64,000 nucleotides of DNA from Methylophilaceae bacterium (lineage in GTDB: Bacteria > Pseudomonadota > Gammaproteobacteria > Burkholderiales > Methylophilaceae): contig JACMMS010000042.1 in assembly GCA_014378915.1 (NCBI GenBank), forward strand, positions 1-64,000, in the 5' to 3' direction. Both the position numbers and the translations under genes were made by a program. This document shows, one piece after another, positions 55,673-64,000 of this stretch. Under the pieces are notes generated by a model, which saw only the letters and a program-made list of their open reading frames with translations, made no database searches and had not been told where the DNA came from. Within the stretch, counting starts at the first letter, position 1, and the number at the start of each line of letters is the position of its first letter.

Positions 55673-56989
55673 ATGACCACACGTACACATCAAAATATAC
55701 CACAGGATAATGTGACCCAAGAAACCCTCACTAATGCATTAAAGCCCAAAAAATATAGTGGTTTTCTGCAGAATTTAGCGCGTAAATTAGTGTTAGCTAA
55801 ACTGCAATCATTGCAATATGGCAAGTTGGAAATCACTGAGGCTTTTAGCACTGATCATATACAGTCTCTGGCAAAACCTCTCGTATTTGGTAATGGTGAT
55901 TTATCTGCAAAAATTACTGTGTTAGATTCTCATTTTTATGGTGAAATCGCTTTCGGTGGCAGTATAGGCGCGGCCGAGGCTTATATGCTGGGTTATTGGA
56001 CAACAGATAATTTAACCCATGTTATCCGCATAATGGCCCGCAGTGTTGCTACAACTGATAACTTAGAGGGCAGCCTTGCAACACTGGCTAAACCAGTGCT
56101 AAAAACGCTGCATTGGCTAAATCGCAACACTGAAGCTGGTAGCCGTAAAAATATTGCCGCACATTATGATTTAGGTAACTCGTTTTTTAAACTCATGCTG
56201 GACCATACCATGATGTATTCATGTGGTATTTTTGATTCAACCACTTCAACTTTGGAGCAAGCTTCAGTTAAAAAACTAGATGTAATATGCAAAAAATTAG
56301 ATTTAAAATCTACTGATCACATCATAGAAATAGGCTCGGGCTGGGGTGGTTTTGCAATTTATGCTGCGCGTAATTATGGCTGTAAAGTCACCACTGCCAC
56401 TATCTCACAAGCGCAATTTGATTTGGCGCAGGCACGTATTAAAGCAGCTAATCTACAGGATAGCATCACCATATTATTAAAAGATTATCGCGTATTGACA
56501 GGTTCGTTTGATAAGCTTGTTTCAATTGAAATGATAGAAGCGGTGGGTTACCAATTTTACGATACTTACTTTGCTAAATGTGCCAGTTTGTTAAAGCCTA
56601 ACGGCATGGCGTTGATACAAGCGATTACCATCGTTGACCAGCGTTTTGAACAAGCAAAAAAATCGGTGGATTTCATACAGCGCTATATCTTCCCTGGTAG
56701 TTGCATACCAAGCAACACCGCAATGCAAAGCAGTATTACACGTGCTAGCGATCTCCGATTGCTAGATTTACAGGATATTGGCCCACATTACGCACCCACT
56801 CTAGCTGCATGGCGCCATAACTTTTTTGAAAAAATCGAGCAAGTGCGCGCCTTAGGCTACTCAGAGGCATTTATCAAAATGTGGGAATTTTACTTATGCT
56901 ATTGCGAAGGTGGCTTTGAAGAGCGCGCTTTGGGTGATGTGCATTTGCTACTCGCGAAACCAGATGCTAGGCGTGCCGCTTTACTCTAA
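55673..56989 (+). CDS. cfa: Cyclopropane-fatty-acyl-phospholipid synthase-like methyltransferase
   Basis: A SAM-dependent enzyme that adds a methylene or methyl group to cis-unsaturated phospholipid acyl chains (438 aa, classical length). Seen: the N-terminal lipid-binding domain, AAHYDLGNSFFKLMLDHTMM, the active-site Cys C184 (MMYSCGIF), SAM motif IIEIGSGWGGFAIYAA (217-232), and LVSIEMIEAVGYQFYDTY. The C-terminal YLCYCEGGFEERALGDVHLL is typical of the CFA family. Being coupled to the amine-oxidase and DUF1365 genes, it may make methylated or furan products and not plain cyclopropane chains (inference). Confidence 0.9.
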   Translation: MTTRTHQNIPQDNVTQETLTNALKPKKYSGFLQNLARKLVLAKLQSLQYGKLEITEAFSTDHIQSLAKPLVFGNGDLSAKITVLDSHFYGEIAFGGSIGAAEAYMLGYWTTDNLTHVIRIMARSVATTDNLEGSLATLAKPVLKTLHWLNRNTEAGSRKNIAAHYDLGNSFFKLMLDHTMMYSCGIFDSTTSTLEQASVKKLDVICKKLDLKSTDHIIEIGSGWGGFAIYAARNYGCKVTTATISQAQFDLAQARIKAANLQDSITILLKDYRVLTGSFDKLVSIEMIEAVGYQFYDTYFAKCASLLKPNGMALIQAITIVDQRFEQAKKSVDFIQRYIFPGSCIPSNTAMQSSITRASDLRLLDLQDIGPHYAPTLAAWRHNFFEKIEQVRALGYSEAFIKMWEFYLCYCEGGFEERALGDVHLLLAKPDARRAALL

Positions 56990-57093
56990 GTTGGCGAAGT
57001 AGTTTAAATACTATAAACAATCGATGATGAACAAAGTGGATTTTTGTAAGTCTTAAAATTTGTTAAGTGTTATTTTTATAAGGGTTAAAAAAA

Positions 57094-57627
57094 GTGAAAA
57101 AATTATTAGGCTTATTTCTAGGACTCACTGTCATGACTAGTATTGCGAACGCCGCATGCCCAGATTTATATAATCACCAAGTGAAAACGTTACAAGGTGA
57201 AGTGGTAAATTTATGTAACTATCAGGATAAACCGATTTTAGTGGTAAATACTGCGAGTAAATGTGGATTTACACCACAATTTGAGCAACTTGAAGGTATA
57301 TATAAGCAATACAAAGATAAAGGTTTACTTGTTATTGGTTTCCCATCTAACGACTTTAAACAAGAACTCACTGATAACAAACAAATTGGTGACTTTTGTA
57401 AACTCACTTACGCAGTTAAATTCCCAATGGCAGCCAAAAGTTCCGTCACTGGTGCCGATGCCAACCCTCTATATAAACAACTGATTGCAGCCACAGGTGA
57501 AGCACCGCAATGGAATTTTTACAAATATGTGATTGAGCCTAAAGGTAAATCAATCCACGCTTATAGCAGCACAGTGTTACCAGATTCAGATGAAATTATG
57601 GGTAAAATTAAACCTTTTTTGAAATAA
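57094..57627 (+). CDS. Secreted glutathione peroxidase family protein (Cys type)
   Basis: A thiol peroxidase reducing hydrogen and lipid peroxides (177 aa). Seen: a signal peptide (about 1-21), the family signature VVNTASKCGFTPQFEQLEGI with the peroxidatic Cys C57 (Cys, not selenocysteine), GFPSNDFKQE, and QWNFYKYVIEPKGK with the catalytic Trp. It starts with GTG after AGGG. A periplasmic location is unusual among bacterial enzymes of this family and fits defence of membrane lipids next to the lipid cluster, 104 bases downstream of cfa. Confidence 0.92.
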   Translation: MKKLLGLFLGLTVMTSIANAACPDLYNHQVKTLQGEVVNLCNYQDKPILVVNTASKCGFTPQFEQLEGIYKQYKDKGLLVIGFPSNDFKQELTDNKQIGDFCKLTYAVKFPMAAKSSVTGADANPLYKQLIAATGEAPQWNFYKYVIEPKGKSIHAYSSTVLPDSDEIMGKIKPFLK

Positions 57628-57660
57628 TTTTCAGTATAGCTACTGACTTAATACCATTAG

Positions 57661-57699
57661 CTAATAATTAAAAAGCCCTCAAGGGCTTTCAATTATTAG
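57661..57699. terminator. Bidirectional terminator between glutathione peroxidase and the convergent gene
   Basis: An inner stem AAAGCCCT/AGGGCTTT with a short CA loop is extended by an outer perfect nine-pair stem CTAATAATT/AATTATTAG, with one mismatch between. It serves both convergent genes. Confidence 0.8.
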
Positions 57700-57724
57700 C
57701 GTTTTTATTTTGACAGCTTGAGTT

Positions 57725-58288
57725 TTAACTCTCAAACGCTTCGCACAGCTGGCTTAACAATTGCCCAAATAAAGGCAGAATTTCTTCCTGATCGTAAGGG
57801 CTATCTTCATCCGTAGCAGCTATAACAAAGGCTACGACGACTTTATCTAAATTCTCACGATAATCTGTCCAGTGCTCAGCTTCTGCATCACCTATCAATT
57901 GAAATTTATTAAAGCCTGATTGAATAATATCGATCAACTCTTCATCAGGCAAGCCTACAAATAGTGTTTTAGCAACAACACCTTGTGCACTTTCTAAATT
58001 GGGTTTGATATCCTCCTGCAAAAGCGGCAAACTCAGAAATGCATAGGTCAGCAAAGTGAATGCTTGATAAACACTCAACATATCAAAGTTTTCAGAGCGT
58101 TCAGCTAACGGTGAGCGCTCTGCCGCTTGAATTGCGTTAAACGTTAAATAGCAACTTAAGTATTCTGCCGAATCTATTGGATCATATTCATCCAAATTAG
58201 TATCAAATTTACGCTCGTCATCACGTAAGTTTTTCGCCAGAAAAAGTGCGTGTAATAAATTTAAACGCTTTGAGTAAGTCATTTCCAT
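57725..58288 (-). CDS. Uncharacterised acidic cytosolic protein
   Basis: A 187-residue protein I do not recognise. It has no signal peptide or membrane segment and is acidic, with D/E-rich ends (DERKFDTNLDEYDP, EDSPYDQEEILPLFGQLLSQ). It is predicted mostly helical. The start offers two Met codons two residues apart. It lies 48 bases after the upstream ABC-F gene on the same strand, so the two are probably co-transcribed. Codon use and length argue for a real gene. Confidence 0.65.
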   Translation of the reverse strand: MEMTYSKRLNLLHALFLAKNLRDDERKFDTNLDEYDPIDSAEYLSCYLTFNAIQAAERSPLAERSENFDMLSVYQAFTLLTYAFLSLPLLQEDIKPNLESAQGVVAKTLFVGLPDEELIDIIQSGFNKFQLIGDAEAEHWTDYRENLDKVVVAFVIAATDEDSPYDQEEILPLFGQLLSQLCEAFES

Positions 58289-58335
58289 ATTGATAGTTCC
58301 AGATTTAATAATTCAGTTCTAAATTAATAGCCTAA

Positions 58336-60240
58336 CTAGCTGATAACAGGCAAGGCCTCTAATAATTCATGTACTTCTATCCAGCGCTCTTCAGCTTGCT
58401 CTATCCTTTGTGCTAACTCAGCTTGTTGTTTAAGTAACTGTTGTAATGAGGTTTTACCTGCAGCCATATACAACTCAGGGGCATTTAAGCTTTCATCACA
58501 TTTAGCTTTGGCTTGTTGCCAAGTTTCCAAATCAGCTTCTAATTTCTCAGACTCTTTCACCAATGGACGACGCTCCAAAATGCGCACTTGGCGCTCGGCT
58601 TTGCTTTGCGCACGCTCATTTTTAATTTGGTTATTGGTATTACTGGCTTTTACTTCAGCTTTTGCTTGGCTACGTTGCAATGTTAACCATGCGCTGTAAT
58701 CATCTAAGTCGCCATCAAACACCTCTGCTTTACCATCAGCGACCAGTACAAACTGGTCGCAGCTGGCACGTAACAGTGCTCTATCATGCGAGACTAGCAC
58801 CACACCACCGGCATAATCTTGCAAAGCTAAGGTGAGCGCATGGCGCATTTCTAAATCCAAATGATTAGTTGGTTCGTCTAATAACAATAAGTTAGGACGA
58901 GTCCAAATCAATAGTGCTAATGCCAGCCGAGATTTTTCTCCGCCAGAAAACGCACCACAAGGGCTACGGACCATATCACCTTTAAAATCAAAGCCACCTA
59001 AGTAATTAAGGTGTTCTTGCTCGCGCGTTTGTGGATCAAGCTTTAACATGTGTTGCAATGGCGATTCATCAGGTCGCAATTGCTCTAATTGATGTTGCGC
59101 AAAATAGCCAATATTAAGGTCTTTTCCTTCTACACGCTTACCATTCAAGCCTTTTAGTTCACGTGATAGCAATTTAATCAGCGTTGATTTACCAGCACCA
59201 TTACGACCCAGCAGACCAATACGCTCACCTGGGCGTATCGCTATTACAATATTTTTAAGTAATGCTACTTCGTTATAGCCAGCTTGCATTTCATCTAATA
59301 CGAGCAGTGGATCTGGCGCGGCGACTGGCGCTCTGAAAGAAAAATTAAATTGAGAATCAATATGCGCAGCAGAAATCATCTCCATACGCTCTAGTGCTTT
59401 AATGCGGCTCTGTGCTTGGCGTGCTTTAGTCGCTTGCACCTTAAACCGATCAATATAGCTATGCAAATGCGCTACTTTGCGCTGCTGCTTTTCAAACAAC
59501 GATTGTTGTAAAGCAAGCTTTTCCGCACGTTGGCGTTCAAAGTCAGAATAAGCGCCACGATACAAGGTCAGTTTTTGCTGCTCAATATGTGCGATGTGAT
59601 TCACAATCGCATCTAAAAAATCTCGATCGTGTGAAATTAATAACAAAGTACCGCGATAGCTTTGCAGCCAGCTTTCCAGCCAAATCACCGCATCTAAATC
59701 TAAATGGTTGGTTGGCTCATCCAGTAATAATAAATCTGAACGACACATCAAAGCACGCGCCAAATTCAAGCGTACTCTCCAGCCGCCAGAGAAAGCTGCT
59801 AGGGGCTTAGTTAAATCTCCATCCGTAAATCCCAAGCCATTGAGCAATTCAGCAGCGCGCGCTTTAGCAGAATAGCCATTAACATCTGTTAAACGTTGAT
59901 GCAGCTCCGCAATATGCTCCCCTAGATGATTGGCTTCGGCATCCGCTAATGCCTTTTCAATCTGGCGCAACTCTTCATCACCATCTAGCACAAACTCAAT
60001 CGCTTCTAAATGCAAAGCGGGAGTTTCTTGCGCAACATGGGCAATTACCCATTGCGGTGGCATATCCAAATTACCAGATTCAACATGCAGTTCACCACGC
60101 AATAAAGCGAATAAGGAAGATTTACCTGTACCATTAGCGCCAGTTAAACCAACTTTATGCCCAGGATGCAACTGAAATGAAGCGCCTTCAACTAGGACTT
60201 TTACACCACGTGTGAGGGTGAGGTTTTTTAATTGAATCAA
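58336..60240 (-). CDS. ABC-F family ATPase (YheS-like)
   Basis: A soluble ABC-F translation factor-type ATPase with two nucleotide-binding domains (634 aa from the chosen start). Seen: Walker A sites GLTGANGTGKSSLFAL and GLLGRNGAGKSTLIKL, signatures FSGGWRVRLNLARAL and FSGGEKSRLALALL, two LLLLDEPTNHLDL Walker B blocks, the P-site tRNA-interaction linker between the domains, and a C-terminal coiled coil (about 540-625). I start at TTG 60240, giving the family N-terminus IQLKNLTLTRG with AGGG five bases upstream. A longer frame from 60291 adds an unrelated hydrophobic stretch. Confidence 0.93.
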   Translation of the reverse strand: MIQLKNLTLTRGVKVLVEGASFQLHPGHKVGLTGANGTGKSSLFALLRGELHVESGNLDMPPQWVIAHVAQETPALHLEAIEFVLDGDEELRQIEKALADAEANHLGEHIAELHQRLTDVNGYSAKARAAELLNGLGFTDGDLTKPLAAFSGGWRVRLNLARALMCRSDLLLLDEPTNHLDLDAVIWLESWLQSYRGTLLLISHDRDFLDAIVNHIAHIEQQKLTLYRGAYSDFERQRAEKLALQQSLFEKQQRKVAHLHSYIDRFKVQATKARQAQSRIKALERMEMISAAHIDSQFNFSFRAPVAAPDPLLVLDEMQAGYNEVALLKNIVIAIRPGERIGLLGRNGAGKSTLIKLLSRELKGLNGKRVEGKDLNIGYFAQHQLEQLRPDESPLQHMLKLDPQTREQEHLNYLGGFDFKGDMVRSPCGAFSGGEKSRLALALLIWTRPNLLLLDEPTNHLDLEMRHALTLALQDYAGGVVLVSHDRALLRASCDQFVLVADGKAEVFDGDLDDYSAWLTLQRSQAKAEVKASNTNNQIKNERAQSKAERQVRILERRPLVKESEKLEADLETWQQAKAKCDESLNAPELYMAAGKTSLQQLLKQQAELAQRIEQAEERWIEVHELLEALPVIS

Positions 60241-60528
60241 GTGAACCCTAAATATTAAATAGCTGGCATAAATTAAGCTAACGATAGCCATTCATCATGC
60301 AAAGGCATTATTCTAAATCATATCGCCCAATAGCATATAGCGCTAAGTATAAGCAGATGCATTTACAAGTTTTTACTTAATTTACTCAGATGGAAACAAT
60401 GGTTGAATGTGCTTAATACAGTAAAATAGAGTGGGTAAAATTAGAATTAATTATCCTACTAAGCTGGTTATTAACCCTTAGCAACCCCATATAAATTTAT
60501 TGAGAAATAAATTAATAAAATTAAAATA

Positions 60529-63500
60529 ATGATCAAAAGTATTGCGTTAAAACTCTTTAAGATTGCTGTTTACTTTGCTTTAATCTGCCTAACTTTTACG
60601 GTGATTGCAGCTGTGTTGTTGCGCTTTATGTTAATGCCTAACATCAATAGTTATAAAGACGATATCGCAAACTTTGCTAGCTCAAAAGTAGGCCCAAAAA
60701 TCACAATTGGCCATATTAATGCAGACTGGGATGGTATTAACCCACATTTTACGCTGACTAATATTGACATATTTGATTCCCAAAATCGTTCGGCTCTGAA
60801 CTTTAAACATACCGAAGTCAATTTATCCTGGCTTAGCATCCCGCTATTAAACGCTAAATTAGCGATGCTAAAAATTAACAGTCCACACTTGACTATTAGA
60901 CGTGCGGCGGATGGCAAGTTATTCGTCGCAGGTTTGGACATGAGTGCAACATCACGTCCTGAATTTCCTAACTGGTTATTAAAACAACGTAATATCGATA
61001 TCAATAATGCTACTGTGATTTGGCAAGATGACTTAAGAAAGGCGCCAGCAATATCGCTTAATCAACTAAATTTCCATCTTGAAAATCCAACCATACAAAG
61101 TTTGATTAGCCAACACCAATTTACAGTGTCTGCTACACCTTCGATTGGCAGCACAACGCCTATCTTGATGACTGGTCATTTTCACGGTAGTGATGTAACA
61201 CAAATTAATACATGGCATGGAAAAATCACAACCGTCATCAAAGGTACAGATTTATCTGTTTGGAAACAATGGGTTGATTACCCTGTCAATCTACAATCTG
61301 GTTTTGGTAATGCATCACTTACTGTAGATTTTGCTAATGCTGAGTTAGAAAAAGTCACTGGAGATTTCGATTTAAGCAACCTCACTGCGCAATTAAGCAG
61401 TGAAGTACAGACATTTAAGGTAAAAACTTTATCGGGTAAGTTAAGCTTTGCCTCAGATATTAAAAATCAAGTATTTAAGGGTGAGAGTCTAAAAATAATC
61501 ACCAATAATGGCTTAAATATACAGCGCGCAGATATAGTAATAGCCCATGCATTACAGGGTAAAAAAACGTATGGGGTCACTCTGAATGTAGATGATTTAG
61601 ACCTTGATGCTGCTAGCAAATTAGCTAAAGAATTATCCTCCTACAAGATTTTACCAACTGAATGGCTTGAAACAATCAATGCTATTGCACCTGCTGGCCA
61701 ATTAACCAATTTAAGTACGTATTGGCTGGTTAGCGCCGAAAAAACTTTGAGATACAACCTTGATGGTCATTTCAATGGCTTAACCATTCAACCATACAAT
61801 AAGATTCCTGGCTTTAACAACTTCAGGGGCAGTATTAAAGCTAATCAAGAAAATGGCAAAGTAACGTTCAATACAAAAAATGCCGTACTTAACCTAAAGC
61901 AAATTTTACGCTTACCCGTGCCTATTGATCATCTGACTGGCGAATTAAGTTGGGAAGTTAAAAGTAAAGTAACACTTTTTACTACTAAAAGCTTGTTTGT
62001 GAGTAACCCGCATATTGCAGGCATTATTAGCGGTCACTATAAAATGAACAGCATTAAAGGCGGCTATTTAGATTTAAATGCCAAATTTAGTAAAGGCAAC
62101 GCTAAATACGCTTATTATTATTACCCCATTTCATTAGGTGCAGATACTCTGCACTGGTTGGATACCTCTATATTAAGTGGTCGAGCAGAGGATGTAAATT
62201 TAGTAGTAAAAGGTAACTTAGCTGACTTTCCTTATGTAGATAAAAATCATCATGCAGATAAGTCATTGGGCATTTTTAAGGTCAAAGCCAAGCTAAGTGA
62301 TATTCAACTAGAGTTTGGTACTGGATGGCCTGAAATCGAAGGCCTAGGATTAGACATGTTGTTTGAAGGTGCGCGAATGGAACTAAAAGCAAATAAAGGC
62401 CATATATTTGGTAATAAAATTGTGACTACACATGTTGAAATTCCCGTATTAGATGCAGATTTCCCTATGTTAAACATAGTCAGTGAAGTTCAAGGGCCTG
62501 TAAGTGACGCCATTATGTTTGTTAATAAAAGTCCTGTTAAAGAGGTAACGCTTGGGTTTACAGATAACCTAAAAACTACAGGCAATGGTAATTTACATTT
62601 GGAACTTAAAATCCCTATGCAAGATATTGTGCATGCAAAATACAAAGGTTCATATCAAATCACAAACGGGTCGATTGGGGCAGATGCTGATTTAGGTCTA
62701 CCCGAGTTAAGTCGTATTTATGGCAAGCTCAACTTTAGTGAGAGCAATTTGCAAGCCACTAATATGATGACATGGGTGTACGGTGGCCCAGCACAATTTA
62801 GCTTAACGACTGATAAAGATAAAATAATTCGTATAAATGCTCGTGGTCGTGTAGTGGACTCTGCAATTAAACAAACACTTGGCCCAGGCATTGCAGACCA
62901 TATTACCGGCACCGCTAACTGGGCGGGTGAAATTACCATTAAAAAACCATTGGTAGACTTTGCATTTCGCACAACCTTGGTAGGTATGGCAATTGAGTTA
63001 CCAGCACCTTTTAATAAAGCCTCTACGGAGCAATCTGTATTACGCATAGATAAAAACCAGTTGAATGCATCAACGAGTAATTTAACCATTGGCTATGCCA
63101 ATTTACTTAATGCAAAAATATTATTAAATCAGCAAAATGGAATAACCACTATAGATCGAGGTGAAATTGGAATCAAAAGCCCAGTCGAATTGCCGCAACA
63201 AAAAGGTTTGTCTATACGCGGTAGCCTAGATTATCTCGATGCAGATGCATGGCGTGATGTATTAAGTGGCGATATAAAGAAAGCCAGCAACGCCGATAAT
63301 ATTGGCTCAATGAATATTAACAAGGCAGAGTTTAATATTAAAGTATTAGATATTTTTGACCGAAGACTCAATAACTTGGTAGTGAGGGTAAAGCCAGCAA
63401 ATGATGGCTGGAAAGGTAGCTTACAAAGTAAGGAAATTAACGGCAACCTACAATGGATTAATTCAGATAATGGCAAAATAATCGCACGACTTAAAGATTT

Positions 63501-64000
63501 CACTGTTCCAGATTCAAGCCCTAGCAATGAAACATCAGCAGCTACTGATACAGTAAAGAATCATGCTAAAAAAGATTATAGGAAACTGGCCCAGCACTAT
63601 CCTGCACTCGATATTATTGTCGATAACATTGAGTTAGCTCAGAAAAATCTTGGTAAGCTAGAGTTAGTTGCTTTTGAGAATGATGAAGATTGGAATATTC
63701 AAAAATTAAAAATTAGTAATGAGGATAGCACCCTTAGCGCAGATGGTGAATGGCATAACTGGACGCGCAACCCCAATACCAAGCTTAATTTCACGTGGGA
63801 CATTAATCATGTTGATAAAACACTACGTCGATTTGGCCAGCCAGATACCGTTAAAGGGGGCATAGCTAATTTGTCAGGTCAGCTATCTTGGCCTGGAAGT
63901 CCTCATGAATTTGAAACCAATGGCCTAAATGGAAACTTCAAGCTCACCTCGGCTAAAGGCCAAATAGTAAAGGTCCAACCTGGTGTAGGTCGTTTATTAG
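60529..64000 (+). CDS. yhdP: YhdP family AsmA-like protein, 3' end beyond window
   Basis: A large AsmA/YhdP-type protein implicated in phospholipid transport to the outer membrane. At least 1157 codons are open to the window edge with no stop (family length about 1270). Seen: an N-terminal inner-membrane helix (about 12-34, IAVYFALICLTFTVIAAVLL), the domain start VGPKITIGHINADWDGINPH, and repeated beta-strand grooves typical of bridge-like lipid-transfer proteins. ISLGADTLHWLDTS lies mid-protein, and VKVQPGVGRLL at the edge matches the AsmA-like C-terminal domain. It is divergent from the ABC-F gene with a 288-base gap that holds nothing I can assign. Confidence 0.9.
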   Translation, partial: MIKSIALKLFKIAVYFALICLTFTVIAAVLLRFMLMPNINSYKDDIANFASSKVGPKITIGHINADWDGINPHFTLTNIDIFDSQNRSALNFKHTEVNLSWLSIPLLNAKLAMLKINSPHLTIRRAADGKLFVAGLDMSATSRPEFPNWLLKQRNIDINNATVIWQDDLRKAPAISLNQLNFHLENPTIQSLISQHQFTVSATPSIGSTTPILMTGHFHGSDVTQINTWHGKITTVIKGTDLSVWKQWVDYPVNLQSGFGNASLTVDFANAELEKVTGDFDLSNLTAQLSSEVQTFKVKTLSGKLSFASDIKNQVFKGESLKIITNNGLNIQRADIVIAHALQGKKTYGVTLNVDDLDLDAASKLAKELSSYKILPTEWLETINAIAPAGQLTNLSTYWLVSAEKTLRYNLDGHFNGLTIQPYNKIPGFNNFRGSIKANQENGKVTFNTKNAVLNLKQILRLPVPIDHLTGELSWEVKSKVTLFTTKSLFVSNPHIAGIISGHYKMNSIKGGYLDLNAKFSKGNAKYAYYYYPISLGADTLHWLDTSILSGRAEDVNLVVKGNLADFPYVDKNHHADKSLGIFKVKAKLSDIQLEFGTGWPEIEGLGLDMLFEGARMELKANKGHIFGNKIVTTHVEIPVLDADFPMLNIVSEVQGPVSDAIMFVNKSPVKEVTLGFTDNLKTTGNGNLHLELKIPMQDIVHAKYKGSYQITNGSIGADADLGLPELSRIYGKLNFSESNLQATNMMTWVYGGPAQFSLTTDKDKIIRINARGRVVDSAIKQTLGPGIADHITGTANWAGEITIKKPLVDFAFRTTLVGMAIELPAPFNKASTEQSVLRIDKNQLNASTSNLTIGYANLLNAKILLNQQNGITTIDRGEIGIKSPVELPQQKGLSIRGSLDYLDADAWRDVLSGDIKKASNADNIGSMNINKAEFNIKVLDIFDRRLNNLVVRVKPANDGWKGSLQSKEINGNLQWINSDNGKIIARLKDFTVPDSSPSNETSAATDTVKNHAKKDYRKLAQHYPALDIIVDNIELAQKNLGKLELVAFENDEDWNIQKLKISNEDSTLSADGEWHNWTRNPNTKLNFTWDINHVDKTLRRFGQPDTVKGGIANLSGQLSWPGSPHEFETNGLNGNFKLTSAKGQIVKVQPGVGRLL

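Noticed and set aside
60241-60291. N-terminal extension of the ABC-F ATPase with a hydrophobic stretch
   Set aside because: Family members begin at the LKNLTLTRG segment, and a ribosome site (AGGG) sits just before the TTG at 60240.

Overview
The window looks like chromosome of an AT-rich betaproteobacterial methylotroph, most likely of the family Methylophilaceae (Methylotenera/Methylophilus type). This is inferred from EF-P with Arg32 next to its rhamnosyltransferase EarP, an exosortase/EpsI exopolysaccharide locus like that of methylotrophs, malate:quinone oxidoreductase, and a pgl-gnd-zwf group that fits a dissimilatory ribulose-monophosphate cycle. I saw no rRNA, tRNA, CRISPR array, prophage or insertion sequence.

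Layout. (1) 0.2-5.2 kb: an LpxO-like lipid A hydroxylase, an HDOD-GAF signalling protein, and an orphan GspE/PilB-type ATPase with four tandem MshEN-like (c-di-GMP-binding type) repeats. (2) 5.5-11.4 kb: a complete RND efflux pump (outer-membrane lipoprotein, membrane fusion protein, pump). (3) 11.7-13.2 kb: mqo. (4) 13.2-29.1 kb, all on the minus strand: a tightly packed array of fourteen genes. From its 5' end it holds glycosyltransferases and hexapeptide acetyltransferases, a WecG/TagA transferase, a PrsT-like TPR lipoprotein, an ExeA-like ATPase, a glycosyltransferase and an exosortase-EpsI fusion, then runs into rarA and serS. It is the assembly part of an exosortase-associated exopolysaccharide locus; export genes and sorted substrates are not in the window. 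(5) 29.2-32.1 kb: efp, earP, greB and a small membrane protein. (6) 32.1-38.5 kb: an AddB-like/AddA-like recombination nuclease-helicase pair. (7) 38.5-42.1 kb: pgl divergent from gnd and zwf, together the oxidative pentose-phosphate branch. (8) 42.2-48.7 kb: dcd, a GIY-YIG pseudogene boxed in by a 29-bp inverted repeat, an Orn/Lys/Arg decarboxylase, a Sel1/lytic transglycosylase, prfC and a YchJ-like protein.

(9) 48.9-57.6 kb, all on the plus strand: the most interesting region. Nine closely spaced genes encode two different cyclopropane-synthase-like methyltransferases, DUF2878 and DUF1295 membrane proteins, a DUF6134 periplasmic protein, a lipocalin lipoprotein, an acyl desaturase, an FAD amine-oxidase-like protein and a DUF1365 protein, followed by a secreted glutathione peroxidase. 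This reads as a membrane-lipid modification and lipid-peroxide defence unit resembling genes of singlet-oxygen (sigmaE/ChrR) regulons, but no such regulator is present here. (10) 57.7-64 kb: an unidentified protein, an ABC-F ATPase, and the 5' part of a YhdP/AsmA-like gene cut by the window end.

The first 225 bases hold nothing I can assign. Several starts differ from the longest open frame because a better ribosome binding site or family alignment supports another codon; these are noted in the entries.
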